Below, piece by piece: positions 1-8,198 of a stretch of DNA of 64,000 nt (the stretch's first letter is position 1; every line of letters begins with the position of its first letter). The notes below the pieces were generated by a model, which ran no database searches, was not told the DNA's origin, and saw nothing but the letters and a program-made list of their open reading frames with translations. The DNA is from an uncultured Prevotellaceae bacterium (lineage in GTDB: Bacteria > Bacteroidota > Bacteroidia > Bacteroidales > Bacteroidaceae). The stretch spans positions 62,001-126,000 of the forward strand of contig CAMKTJ010000002.1 in the NCBI GenBank assembly GCA_946415645.1, given 5' to 3'. A program made the translations under genes and the position numbers.

Positions 1-1027
1 CGCCCTCAAAAGAACCGGCGTCCGTACCATAGATGTAACCTGTATAGGGATTCACGTAGATACCATAGGGCATCATCATATTCTTTATGTCATCCAATAC
101 CGTACCCGGGAACTCTTCATCAACACCGCTTCCTCCCATGCTAATCATCACCTCCTCTGGGTCTATCGTAACGTAATTAAACGTATATTCATTGGTTATG
201 TATGAGAAGCGTGAACCAATTGCCATGAATTTACCATCCAGAGTAGTACAGCTGTATGTAGAAGCATATTCTAACTTCGCGAAACAGTCTTCATCTCCCT
301 GCAATGCTTTTTCACAATCAAAAATGATACATGCTGCAGGTATCTTATAATAATCGCCAGGCGAGTTGATGCACAAGTACCGTCCGCTCTGCGACAACTT
401 GCCGTATAGGTTGATCTGTCCCACATCAATGGTATTCTCTACCTGCATTGTTTCTGCGTTCAGAATGCTTACAGTAGTCTCATATTCATGATCTTCCTCA
501 AAGGCATATCCGCCAGTATTGGCTACAAAAAGCCTGCCGTCATAGAGTGCAATGCCCTCTGGCTCGTAGCCAACCTCGCAGGCAGCAATGCACTTGAAGT
601 TACTGATGTCAATCTTTGCTACATAACCTTTCTCGAAGTACTGCATACCGTTTACCGTCTCGCATTCATGTCCGTAACTAGTGACATAGACATATCTGCC
701 ATCAGAGCACAGTTTACGGTTGTTGGGAATATCCTCTGTTGCCGCTACTGCCTTGCCCTTCGGGGTGATAAACTGCACCACGTTAGACCAGTTGATGGCA
801 ATGGCAATCAGATTCTCATTCACCTGTATAATGTCGTTGGGTGTGTCTCCCAACTTGGAGCCGTTAACATCACGGAACCACTGGTTACTAACCACCTTCC
901 CGTCCTCAAAGTAAGTTATCCTACCATTATCAGCCTGCCATAGCCCCTCATTGAGCAGAATAATCCTCTCCTGCGCCTGAATGCTTACAGTCAAAAGGCA
1001 TAAGAATGATATAATTATTTGTTTCAT
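1..1027 (-). CDS. BtuG-like surface beta-propeller (YncE/DUF5074 type), partial at left edge
   Basis: I translated this frame by hand; it is open from an ATG at 1027 to the window edge, so the C-terminus is missing. It starts with a hydrophobic signal peptide (MKQIIISFLCLLTVSIQAQ), then 'IILLNEGLW', 'DTPNDIIQVNENLIAIAIN', 'GYEPEGIALYDGRLFVANTG' and 'GQINLYGKLSQSGRYL', the repeated blade pattern of YncE/DUF5074 beta-propellers. In Bacteroides, BtuG is a propeller of this kind that captures cobalamin outside the cell for BtuB. Here the gene follows a BtuB-type receptor by 19 bp, downstream of a cobalamin riboswitch, which makes that role likely. Unlike studied BtuG lipoproteins I see no clear lipobox cysteine, so anchoring is uncertain. 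Family assignment is firm; the B12 role is inferred from context. Confidence 0.75.
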   Translation of the reverse strand, partial: MKQIIISFLCLLTVSIQAQERIILLNEGLWQADNGRITYFEDGKVVSNQWFRDVNGSKLGDTPNDIIQVNENLIAIAINWSNVVQFITPKGKAVAATEDIPNNRKLCSDGRYVYVTSYGHECETVNGMQYFEKGYVAKIDISNFKCIAACEVGYEPEGIALYDGRLFVANTGGYAFEEDHEYETTVSILNAETMQVENTIDVGQINLYGKLSQSGRYLCINSPGDYYKIPAACIIFDCEKALQGDEDCFAKLEYASTYSCTTLDGKFMAIGSRFSYITNEYTFNYVTIDPEEVMISMGGSGVDEEFPGTVLDDIKNMMMPYGIYVNPYTGYIYGTDAGSFEG

Positions 1028-1046
1028 AATGTTCAATGCTCAATGT

Positions 1047-3149
1047 TCAATACCCAAAGCTCATCGTCACCTTATAGTTCCTGCCTGGCATGGGATAGCG
1101 TGGGATGTGCTCGTACTGTATGTCCAGTACATCGCAGACCTCTAGACAGAGACCCCAAGATGTTTTGCCAATATGATGGGTATAATCCAACTTCATATCT
1201 ATATTATGGTATGGCTCCAGGATATCCTCTGGGTCCGCCTTGCTCCACATACGCTCTCCTACATATAGGTAAGAGGTGGTGAAGCGTAGGTCGCGCCATC
1301 CTATAATAGCTGTGAGACCTGTAGAAAGGGTAGGCGAGTAGCAGATAGGCTTGTCATACATATCCTCATCCTCTGGGTCGGTACGGTCTACATCACGTTG
1401 CCAGGTGAGCGAGGTAATCAGTGAGCCGTTCCAGTCGCCCCTTTTATAATGTCCCTTGACAGTAGCGTTCAGTCCCCGGCAGAAGGTATAGCCATAGTTC
1501 ATCATAGACCATGTATAGGTTCCCTTCAGTGGCAGGCAGACAATACGGTTTTCAATCTTATTCTGATATACATCACACTGAATATCCATTGAACATTGAG
1601 CATTATTACTATCCTCTTGCTCCTTGCCCCTTGCTCCTTGCCCCTTAATATTTGGATTTTGCTTTTTGAATTTTGAATTAGACAAATGGTACTCAATTCC
1701 TAAATTAAATTGTTTGGTGTATTCGGGCTTTAAGTTGCGATTTCCGACTTGCGTATAGTAGAGGTCGTTAAGCGTTGGGGCACGGAAGATCTCCTTGTAC
1801 CATCCACGCAGTGTTATATTATATAAAGTATAGGCCAGAGAGACGGCGGGTGTCCATCGGTCCAACGGATCAGCAGCACCTACATGGGCAAAGGTAAAGT
1901 CATTGTATCGCTGATGCAACAACGAGGCTGCTGCCTGAATGCCACGATAGTTCATCTGTGCTGCCAGTACCTGCTTCTGATCTACACGTTTCACATCATC
2001 AAAGTGCTTCAGGTCGGCACGTAGGATACTATATCTGACATCGTAGCTGGTTGACAGAGACAACCACTTCCAAGGCAAGTAAGCTAAGCACAGGGCACCA
2101 TATACATCTTGCTGGCAGTAGTGGTTATTCACGCGAGCTGTATTCTGATTCTCTGGATAATCGGTGCAGTAGCGTAGATATTCGTTGGTATATTTGGTAT
2201 TGGCCTTAAAGAGTAGTTTCTTGAGGAACTTCTCCTGGTAACTGGCCTGTACAAAGAAGTCGCGGTCCCATTCGCGTCCCACGTTGGTATACTTGTCGCT
2301 CAAACGACGTACAATACCCCCCGGGCAACCACGTTCAGAATCGTAATAATAGATATGCGAGGAGAATCCGCCCCTGAACAAAGCACCCTCAATGCGTCCG
2401 TAACGGATGTCACTGTTGGCCCTGCGACCCACAGTATCTTCGTATTCCGATTTGTAGCGGAAAGGATAATCGCCACGTGAGGTGCAATACTCGCCGTCTA
2501 TGAATCCTTGCCATCCATGCCAATTGAACTGACCGTTCAGCTTTGTCATCCAGGTATGGAACGAAGCATTGCGCACCTGTACGGATAGCGAATCGTGGGT
2601 AGGACGGCGTGTCTGTAGATAGACAGTAGCGCCTGATGCATATTCGCTGGCTGACTGACAGTTATCCAGCTTATTGGCATTATAAAGTGAAACTGATTCC
2701 AAAGATGAGAGTGAGAATTTGCCAAGGTCCACCGTACCGTTCTGTGCATTTGTAATACGTATACCATCCACGTATATGCCTACATGCTGTGCACCTAACG
2801 AGCGTACGTTTATGGTCTTCAGACCGCCCAGGCCGCCATAGTCCTTTATCTGCACGCCGGCAAAGTACTTCAGTGCATCGGCAATAGATGTATTACTGAG
2901 TGCCTGGAGGTCAACTCCGCTCAGTTTCTGAGATGTGGCAATAGTACGAACTGGTTGTTTGGAGGAAACAATAACCTCGTTCAATTGGCGAATAGAATCC
3001 TGCTTTTCAGTCTTTGTTTCTTGCTCCTTGCTCCATTCTCCTTGCCCCTTAAAATATGGATTCTGCGCATTGGCACTTACTGTCACAGTAAATGCCAATA
3101 CGGTTAGCAGAATCACTTGCAGATAGTAATTTTTCAATTCACAATTCAT
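1047..3149 (-). CDS. btuB: TonB-dependent cobalamin receptor (BtuB-like)
   Basis: A 700-residue outer-membrane receptor with signal peptide (about 1-29), TonB-box-like segment near 57-62 ('LNEVIVSS'), plug domain ('IADALKYFAGVQIKDYGG', 'GIYVDGIRI') and a long beta-barrel ending in the typical aromatic terminus (…MSFGY). A cobalamin riboswitch lies upstream and a BtuG-like propeller gene downstream, so vitamin B12 uptake is the best call. The frame is open 28 codons further upstream, but I chose the ATG at 3149 because the signal peptide begins there. Two low-complexity stretches are oddities: residues about 28-45 and about 490-522 are encoded by the same word repeats (GGGGCAAGGAGCAAG, AATTCAAAA, TTGAACATTGAGCA) seen between genes. 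Even the stop codon lies inside a word repeat. Confidence 0.88.
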   Translation of the reverse strand: MNCELKNYYLQVILLTVLAFTVTVSANAQNPYFKGQGEWSKEQETKTEKQDSIRQLNEVIVSSKQPVRTIATSQKLSGVDLQALSNTSIADALKYFAGVQIKDYGGLGGLKTINVRSLGAQHVGIYVDGIRITNAQNGTVDLGKFSLSSLESVSLYNANKLDNCQSASEYASGATVYLQTRRPTHDSLSVQVRNASFHTWMTKLNGQFNWHGWQGFIDGEYCTSRGDYPFRYKSEYEDTVGRRANSDIRYGRIEGALFRGGFSSHIYYYDSERGCPGGIVRRLSDKYTNVGREWDRDFFVQASYQEKFLKKLLFKANTKYTNEYLRYCTDYPENQNTARVNNHYCQQDVYGALCLAYLPWKWLSLSTSYDVRYSILRADLKHFDDVKRVDQKQVLAAQMNYRGIQAAASLLHQRYNDFTFAHVGAADPLDRWTPAVSLAYTLYNITLRGWYKEIFRAPTLNDLYYTQVGNRNLKPEYTKQFNLGIEYHLSNSKFKKQNPNIKGQGARGKEQEDSNNAQCSMDIQCDVYQNKIENRIVCLPLKGTYTWSMMNYGYTFCRGLNATVKGHYKRGDWNGSLITSLTWQRDVDRTDPEDEDMYDKPICYSPTLSTGLTAIIGWRDLRFTTSYLYVGERMWSKADPEDILEPYHNIDMKLDYTHHIGKTSWGLCLEVCDVLDIQYEHIPRYPMPGRNYKVTMSFGY

Positions 3150-3224
3150 AATTGCAGTTGACGGACAATAATCCAACCACAGAGCCATCCCCCTTCCCTT
3201 TGAGAGGGCTTGGGCATGCTTTTT

Positions 3225-3244
3225 CCCTCTCATTTGTGAGAGGG
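3225..3244. repeat. REP-like palindrome in the btuB leader
   Basis: CCCTCTCA-TTTG-TGAGAGGG is an 8-bp perfect stem with a 4-nt loop. It belongs to the same G/C-rich 'ccctctccc…gggagaggg' family seen at 4320-4355, 18754-18872 and 25829-25972. It lies between the cobalamin aptamer and the btuB start, so it could also form part of the riboswitch expression platform. Confidence 0.6.
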
Positions 3245-3284
3245 CATAAGTGAGGCATTTCCGTCATCCTTGTCCCGAGGATGC

Positions 3285-3480
3285 ATGTTTTATCGCAAAA
3301 TGGCAGGTTTCCTGACTTTTGCCCGTCAGCGCGTCTTCCCAGAATTTGTTTTTCCAGTGACTTTTTATGCGCTGCGAAAAAGGCAATTACAGTAGCGGGC
3401 ACTGCTCCGGATTTGCACCGGATTCCCTCTCTACGCTGCTTACTTCATTTACATGGAATGCGCAGGTATCACCATAATGC
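3285..3480 (-). promoter_or_regulatory. Cobalamin riboswitch upstream of btuB
   Basis: Read on the minus strand, the segment contains the hallmark cobalamin-aptamer pieces in order: GGAATCCGGTGCAAATCCGG, then AGCAGTGCCCGCTACTGTAA, then CTGGGAAGACGC, and finally the B12-box-like AGTCAGGAAACCTGCC near 3302-3318. The order and spacing match the family. It precedes a TonB receptor and a BtuG-like protein, the expected regulon. Boundaries are approximate by about 10 bases. Confidence 0.92.
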
Positions 3481-3524
3481 GTTTGCAAAAGTACGAATAA
3501 GTGTGATAATTACAAAATAAAAAG

Positions 3525-3564
3525 CAAAAAAAAGAAGAGGCGCTGCCTAAAACAGCGCCTCTTC
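3525..3564 (-). terminator. Rho-independent terminator of the sigma operon
   Basis: A 12-bp perfect stem, GAAGAGGCGCTG / CAGCGCCTCTTC (3534-3545 with 3553-3564), is followed on the minus strand by a run of eight T. It lies just after the stop codon of the last gene of the minus-strand operon. Confidence 0.92.
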
Positions 3565-3572
3565 CTATGATG

Positions 3573-4040
3573 TTACCCTTTCTTTGTCATCTTCATTACA
3601 TCATCCATGTTGAATTTGCCTGAGAAGACTATCACTGTTACCGTCCCGTCTCCGTCTGTTACCATCACCACGGCCGACTGCTGCTTACCCTCTGAGTGAT
3701 AGATGTTCACTTTACTGTCGTCATCGTTTATCTGCATCAGCTTTTCGTACTTGCCGCTTGAGAGGATTCCCTGAACTTCTTTCTTTAGTTTCTTGCCGGC
3801 ATCCCAGTCATCGGATGTGATAATCTGTATGGCCGACAGTTTGTTGGACAGTGAACTGACGTCTACCCCTGGCATGTTAGCCATCTTTCCTACCATACCT
3901 ATCATATATTTAGAGATGTAAACGTAGGTTACGTTCTTCGTGTCGGCATATTTCTCAAACTCCTTTACCTGTGCGCTGGCTGTCAGGCAGAGCAGTGCCA
4001 TTATAGTGCAGAGCAGGGATTTTATGATTGTCTGTTTCAT
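3573..4040 (-). CDS. DUF4252-family secreted protein
   Basis: 155 residues with signal peptide MKQTIIKSLLCTIMALLCLTASAQ followed by the DUF4252 pattern: 'VTYVYISKYMIGM', 'KLSAIQIITSDD' and a C-terminal 'VIVFSGKFNMDDVMKM'. The family is common in Bacteroidetes sigma-factor operons, has no established biochemical function and is predicted periplasmic or envelope-associated. It is the last gene of a five-gene operon, one base after the anti-sigma-like gene, and is followed directly by a strong terminator. It resembles the two proteins at the promoter-proximal end of the same operon, suggesting duplication within the operon. Confidence 0.82.
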   Translation of the reverse strand: MKQTIIKSLLCTIMALLCLTASAQVKEFEKYADTKNVTYVYISKYMIGMVGKMANMPGVDVSSLSNKLSAIQIITSDDWDAGKKLKKEVQGILSSGKYEKLMQINDDDSKVNIYHSEGKQQSAVVMVTDGDGTVTVIVFSGKFNMDDVMKMTKKG

Positions 4041-4041
4041 C

Positions 4042-4449
4042 TTATTTTAGAAGGTTTAATTGTTCGTTTAATGTCTTTTCTGCTTTCTTGTTTATTGTAT
4101 TTACTTTCTCCAGGTGTTCCATTCCCTTGTTCAGGTTCATGGCCAGTAGGGTCAGTGCGCGCTCTGCTTCCTGCTTTGCCAGAACGGGATCCTGGTAGGT
4201 ATCTTGTTCGGCAGGGTTCTGCTCAAACTTCTGGTAGCCCCATCCAAAGACTATGGCGATACAGGCTGCCACGGCAGCGTACTGTAGGATGCGTGGACGG
4301 AAGGATATCCGTTTCCTTTCCCCCTCTCTTTGGGAGAGGGCAGGGGTGAGGCTCTTTCTTTCCCACTCATCTATCTTTGCCGACAGGCGTTCCTCCAGTC
4401 CCTCAGGGATAGGAATGCGTTCCAGTTCTTCTAAGTTCAGTTCGTCCAT
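4042..4449 (-). CDS. Putative membrane-anchored anti-sigma factor
   Basis: 135 residues: an acidic amphipathic N-terminus ('MDELNLEELERIPIPEGLEERL') likely to face the cytoplasm, one transmembrane helix (about 55-70, 'YAAVAACIAIVFGWGY') and a helical extracytoplasmic tail ('EAERALTLLAMNLNKGMEHL'). It starts within the end of the ECF sigma gene (13-bp overlap), the usual anti-sigma position. No sequence family is certain, so the role is inferred from topology and context. Residues about 33-45 ('SLTPALSQREGER') are encoded by a palindromic REP-like sequence (CCCTCTC…GAGAGGG) lying in frame, which looks like an inserted repeat between the cytoplasmic and membrane segments. Confidence 0.7.
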   Translation of the reverse strand: MDELNLEELERIPIPEGLEERLSAKIDEWERKSLTPALSQREGERKRISFRPRILQYAAVAACIAIVFGWGYQKFEQNPAEQDTYQDPVLAKQEAERALTLLAMNLNKGMEHLEKVNTINKKAEKTLNEQLNLLK

Positions 4450-4949
4450 GTCTTGGTTAGTTTTGTGAATTGTTCTTTCAGTTTCTGTTTTGTTCTCATT
4501 ACAATGATGCGGATGTTGCCTTGCGACAGGCCAGTATCTTGCTCTATCTCTTTGTACGAGCGTTCCTCCACCAGATGCATCCTTATGACCCGTTCGTCCC
4601 GTTCCGGTAACTGACTGATGAGGCTTTCCATCTTCTGGGCTTCGTCATTGGCGGCTATCTGGCCTTCTAGGCTACGTTCGTTGGGTGGTGAGAGCTCGTC
4701 CTTCAGTTCAGCAGAACTGTCTATGCGTTTCAGACGTTGCTGGTCGCGTAGTAGGTTCCGCATTAGAGTCACCAGGTAAGCTTGTGTTACAGCCTCATCC
4801 TTTAGGTCGTGGCGTTTCTGCCAGAGCTTCAGATAGGTATCCTGAAGCAGGTCCTCGGCATCCTGCACATTGCCCGTCAGATGGAAAGCCACCCTGTAGA
4901 GCAACCTATGGAAAGGCATGAACCGTTGCTTAAACTCCTGAGCGTTCAT
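4437..4949 (-). CDS. ECF-type RNA polymerase sigma factor
   Basis: 170 residues with the two-domain ECF layout. Region 2 lies near 14-45 ('LYRVAFHLTGNVQDAEDLL', 'DTYLKLWQKR') and region 4 near 114-158 ('LPERDERVIRMHLVEERSYK', 'EIEQDTGLSQGNIRIIVMRT') with its helix-turn-helix. It shares a TAATG junction with the upstream gene and overlaps the anti-sigma-like gene downstream, so the three are probably translationally coupled. Such operons respond to envelope or redox signals in other Bacteroidetes, but the signal here is unknown. Confidence 0.93.
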   Translation of the reverse strand: MNAQEFKQRFMPFHRLLYRVAFHLTGNVQDAEDLLQDTYLKLWQKRHDLKDEAVTQAYLVTLMRNLLRDQQRLKRIDSSAELKDELSPPNERSLEGQIAANDEAQKMESLISQLPERDERVIRMHLVEERSYKEIEQDTGLSQGNIRIIVMRTKQKLKEQFTKLTKTWTN

Positions 4950-5437
4950 TATTTGATAGTCGTTGTCTTAGTTTGCTTTAAGTCGAGTATATTTGCAACA
5001 TCTTCTTGCTTTATCTTTCCCAGGATATGCACCAGCACTATAGCGTTTTCCTCATTGGTGTTGAGATCTATTCTGGCTACCAATTCTGTTATGTACTCAC
5101 CATCTTCTATGGCATAGTATTGAATGTTACGGAATAAATCAAAGTCGTCATTGTGCTTCTCGTAATAAACACACTTGAAATCCTTCAGGGCATCCAGATC
5201 CTTTTGTAACTGTTGGTATCCTATTTTTGATACCACGCCTCTTACGACTTGTGCTTTCTTTACAGTCCATGTGGCAACATCTGGATTCTCTTTAGAAACT
5301 TTTTTTATCTTTTTTGTTAAATTTTCGTATGACATACCATCGCGAGCCTTCCATCTCTTTATGAATTCATCAGCGTTCTGTCCGAATACGCTGCCAACGC
5401 AAAGCAGCAGCATGAGTGAGAATAATATCCTTTTCAT
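4949..5437 (-). CDS. Secreted DUF4252-like protein of the sigma operon
   Basis: 162 residues with signal peptide MKRILFSLMLLLCVGSVFGQ. The C-terminal half ('ALKDFKCVYYEKHNDD', 'NAIVLVHILGKIKQEDVANI') follows the same pattern as the DUF4252 protein at the end of the operon ('FSGKFNMDDV'), so I place it as a divergent relative. Its stop codon overlaps the sigma factor start by one base (TAATG), and it starts 6 bp after the upstream gene. Function unknown; envelope location predicted. Confidence 0.65.
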   Translation of the reverse strand: MKRILFSLMLLLCVGSVFGQNADEFIKRWKARDGMSYENLTKKIKKVSKENPDVATWTVKKAQVVRGVVSKIGYQQLQKDLDALKDFKCVYYEKHNDDFDLFRNIQYYAIEDGEYITELVARIDLNTNEENAIVLVHILGKIKQEDVANILDLKQTKTTTIK

Positions 5438-5443
5438 AATATG

Positions 5444-6265
5444 TTACTTTTTACTTTTTGATGTATAGTATTCTAATGCTGTTTTCTTCTTGCTGTCTGG
5501 GTATTTCTGTCGTAGTTCCTTACCTCTGAGCATCTGCTGGCTGCTTCCGTCCCATTTCATACCATGGTCAAACATATAATGTACGGCATCAGACGGGGTA
5601 TGGAGATCGGGATAAACCTTTCCGTCAATCACAATCAGGCAGTCACGAAGGCTACGCGGTTCCTTCTCTCCATCATTCTCCCACATACCATTAGACCAGG
5701 TGATAGAAAAGTTGGCTCCTTTTAGTAAACCGTTAAACAGCTCTTCAAAATCGAGTGTCCCGCTGTATATGTTTACGTTTATCTCTTCATCATCTTCGTT
5801 AATGTGTACCCAGGTTGTCCGGTTCCCTTTCTTGGCTTTATAGTATTTTGTTTTATTACTATCTTCTGATGAATGAGCGATAACCGGATGGAACTGATTC
5901 TTTTCCAAAATCTTGGAGAGTTGCTTCTTCAGTTTCTCTGCTCCCTTGTTTTCTTTGTTGCATTCAAGGAAAATCGCATCCTCAATCAGGTCTGTTAATT
6001 CTCCATCATAACCTTCAACGATGATTTTATCTGCTAATGGATAAACCACATTTTGCACCAATTCCTGGATCTTCTGTTTGTCAACGTGTTTATAGGATAC
6101 GCCGTTTATTTTTGACAATGCCATAAAATCCTTGTTCTGTGCTTGGGCACTTAGGCCGGTAAGAGCAACCAAGCCGCATAAAGCCCACGTTTTCATACTT
6201 TTTGCAAGACCATTCATTTCTAATCTAATGCTTTTGTTATTAATTTTAGTTTCTTGTGGTTTCAT
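5444..6265 (-). CDS. Secreted DUF4252-like protein, first gene of the sigma operon
   Basis: Up to 273 residues. Three in-frame ATGs are possible: 6265, 6217 and 6196. The last gives a clean signal peptide (MKTWALCGLVALTGLSAQAQ) and may be the real start. The core ('ALSKINGVSYKHVDKQKI', 'VNIYSGTLDFEELFNGLL') resembles DUF4252, followed by a unique C-terminal part with 'RDCLIVIDGKVYPDLHTPSD'. It heads a five-gene minus-strand operon with sigma and anti-sigma genes. I see no TAnnTTTG promoter upstream, which would fit autoregulation by the encoded sigma factor. Confidence 0.6.
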   Translation of the reverse strand: MKPQETKINNKSIRLEMNGLAKSMKTWALCGLVALTGLSAQAQNKDFMALSKINGVSYKHVDKQKIQELVQNVVYPLADKIIVEGYDGELTDLIEDAIFLECNKENKGAEKLKKQLSKILEKNQFHPVIAHSSEDSNKTKYYKAKKGNRTTWVHINEDDEEINVNIYSGTLDFEELFNGLLKGANFSITWSNGMWENDGEKEPRSLRDCLIVIDGKVYPDLHTPSDAVHYMFDHGMKWDGSSQQMLRGKELRQKYPDSKKKTALEYYTSKSKK

Positions 6266-6326
6266 CGACGACCCCTTCTATATGTGCAAACGAGACTTTC
6301 ACATGATTTGTTACAAGAAAAAACAA

Positions 6327-6368
6327 AATCCGCCAGAAAAAAAATGTTTTACTGGCGGATTGTTTTTT
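6327..6368 (-). terminator. Rho-independent terminator downstream of the purine permease
   Basis: AATCCGCCAG / CTGGCGGATT form a 10-bp stem (6327-6336 with 6352-6361). T-rich tracts follow on both strands, so it could act in both directions. For the minus-strand permease it lies about 140 bp past the stop, beyond a block of word repeats. Confidence 0.75.
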
Positions 6369-6424
6369 ATGGGGCAAGTGGTTAGGAGCAAGAGATTTGT
6401 TTTGCAGTTAGAGGTCAGCTATTA

Positions 6425-6503
6425 GCGTAATTTTGAATTTTGCTTTTTGAATTTTGAATTGCAAGTATAATACTATCCTCTTGCTCCTAATTACTTGCCC
6501 CTA
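6425..6503. repeat. Composite word-repeat block (AATTTTGAATT + CTTGCTCC words)
   Basis: The block reads as repeats of 'aattttgaattttg', a short connector ('gtataatactatcc') and then 'tcttgctcc…cttgcccct'. The same order of words with a similar connector occurs inside btuB (1586-1682), at 21945-22015 and, in part, at 39200-39265 and 39926-40000. Confidence 0.75.
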
Positions 6504-6507
6504 TATT

Positions 6508-7839
6508 TTATATAAGTATGTATTTACAGATAAACAGGATGGCCAATACCCACATAGTGATAGAGATATCCTTGAACTTGCCTGCTACAGCATGACAAAG
6601 CACATAAGAGATAACACCAATCAGAATACCGTCGCTGATGCTATAGCACAAGGGCATCAAGATGATAGTCAGAAAGGCAGGGATTGCCTTGCAATAATCT
6701 TCCCAATGGATACGAGCAACAGAGGGCATCATCATTACACCTACAATGATAAGGGCAGGTGCCGTGGCAGCGCTAGGGATAGAGAGGAACAATGGGCTGA
6801 AGAACAAAGCCAGTGCAAAGCAGACCGCTGTTGCGAAGGCCGTAAGACCAGTACGACCGCCTTCACCAACGCCAGATGCACTCTCTACATACGTTGTGGT
6901 GGTAGAGGTACCCAGACAGGCACCGGCTACGGTAGCAATAGAGTCGGCCATGAACATCTTCTCCATACCGGGAATCTCATCGCGCTTGCCATTAGTTTCA
7001 ACCATATTAGCACCATGATGTACACCAATGATGGTACCCATGGTATCAAACATATCTATAAATAGAAAGGTGAATACAACCACCAGCATATCCCAACTAA
7101 GCAGCTGGCTCCACTCAAACTTACAGAAAAGAGGCTCCACGCTGTCAGGGACAGACATGAAACCGCCCAGCTTGGTGATAGCCTCGCCTGTTGAAGGATC
7201 CTTGATAAACAGACCCATGAGCGTGGTAACCAGGATACCCCAGAGGATACCGCCACGAACCTTGGCCATTACCATACCAGCCGTTATGAAGAGGCCTACC
7301 ATAGCCAACAGGGCAGTACCTTCGGTAATGTTTCCTAAGCTGACCAGCGTTGCGTCGTTATTAACTATGATGCCGGAATTCTCCATTCCAATGAAGGCAA
7401 TAAACAAACCAATACCTGCACCAATGGCTTTGTTCAGAGTACCAGGGATAGCCTTCAGCAACAGGCTGCGCACATTAGTAACGGTAAGGAGGATAAAGAT
7501 GATACCCTCTATCAGTACGGCTGTCAATGCAAACTGCCAGCTATAACCCATTCCCAAGCAAACGGTGTACACAAAGAAAGCATTCAAACCCATACCAGGA
7601 GCCAGTGCAAAGGGCTTCTTGGCATACAGTGACATTACCAGCGTACCAATGATAGCTGCCAATGCTGTAGCAGTAAAGACACTACCGCTGGGCATACCAG
7701 GCAGGGCGCTGAAGATGTTGGGATTAACGGCCAGAATGTAGGCCATAGTAAGGAATGTTGTGACACCCGCTAAGATCTCTGTGCGAATACTGTGCTTCAG
7801 CGGGTCGAAGCCAAACAGTTTTTCTAATGCATGTTCCAT
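6508..7839 (-). CDS. NCS2-family purine permease (AzgA/PbuG type)
   Basis: 443 residues, polytopic. 'LFGFDPLKHSIRTEILAGVT', 'TFLTMAYILAVNPNI', 'KPFALAPGMGLNAFFVY' and 'DMFDTMGTIIGVHHGAN' are signatures of the AzgA-like guanine/hypoxanthine/adenine:H+ symporters. The frame is open another 72 codons upstream, but that part is not family-like and lies beyond the promoter, so I use the ATG at 7839. The upstream promoter (TTTG-N19-TATTTTTG at 7882-7912) supports this start. It stands alone on the minus strand, with a terminator downstream at 6327-6368. I see no purine riboswitch. Confidence 0.9.
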   Translation of the reverse strand: MEHALEKLFGFDPLKHSIRTEILAGVTTFLTMAYILAVNPNIFSALPGMPSGSVFTATALAAIIGTLVMSLYAKKPFALAPGMGLNAFFVYTVCLGMGYSWQFALTAVLIEGIIFILLTVTNVRSLLLKAIPGTLNKAIGAGIGLFIAFIGMENSGIIVNNDATLVSLGNITEGTALLAMVGLFITAGMVMAKVRGGILWGILVTTLMGLFIKDPSTGEAITKLGGFMSVPDSVEPLFCKFEWSQLLSWDMLVVVFTFLFIDMFDTMGTIIGVHHGANMVETNGKRDEIPGMEKMFMADSIATVAGACLGTSTTTTYVESASGVGEGGRTGLTAFATAVCFALALFFSPLFLSIPSAATAPALIIVGVMMMPSVARIHWEDYCKAIPAFLTIILMPLCYSISDGILIGVISYVLCHAVAGKFKDISITMWVLAILFICKYILI

Positions 7840-7881
7840 AATGTTGTGTATTTTTTTTAGTATGTTTTTGAAAACAGATTG

Positions 7882-7912
7882 CAAAAATACAAATAACAGA
7901 GTTAATAGCAAA
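7882..7912 (-). promoter_or_regulatory. Bacteroidetes-type promoter for the purine permease
   Basis: Minus strand: TTTG (7912-7909), 19-bp spacer, TATTTTTG (7889-7882). This matches the TTTG-N19-TAnnTTTG consensus exactly and lies about 40 bp before the chosen ATG. Confidence 0.75.
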
Positions 7913-8148
7913 GGAAATACTGAAAAAATCTTTAGCAGCTGATTATTTACTGTAACGCATTGAGTATTTTCGAACTTAAGTGCTAATACCTGAAGGGGTG
8001 CAAGACTAGTGTTTGCAGGGAGCGAGACAGGCTCTTGCAGGGAGAGAAACGGCATCTCCGCTAACCGCTCATCGCTAACCCTTAATTATAAACAGAAGAA
8101 CTAAAATAAAGTTAAACATCATCAAATCAAACGAAAAAGTAGGTAAAA

Positions 8149-8180
8149 TTTGTTTTTTCAAGGCATAATTTCTAACTTTG
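8149..8180 (+). promoter_or_regulatory. Bacteroidetes-type promoter of the coiled-coil protein
   Basis: TTTG (8149-8152), 20-bp spacer, TAACTTTG (8173-8180). Transcription would start near 8187, so translation from an ATG at 8178 is unlikely and 8199 is favoured. Confidence 0.7.
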
Positions 8181-8198
8181 CAGCCAAATAGAAGCATA

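Noticed and set aside
6454-7546. Long open frames on the plus strand opposite the purine permease
   Set aside because: The minus-strand frame has clear NCS2 motifs, a promoter and a terminator; the plus-strand frames lack family features and are shadows.
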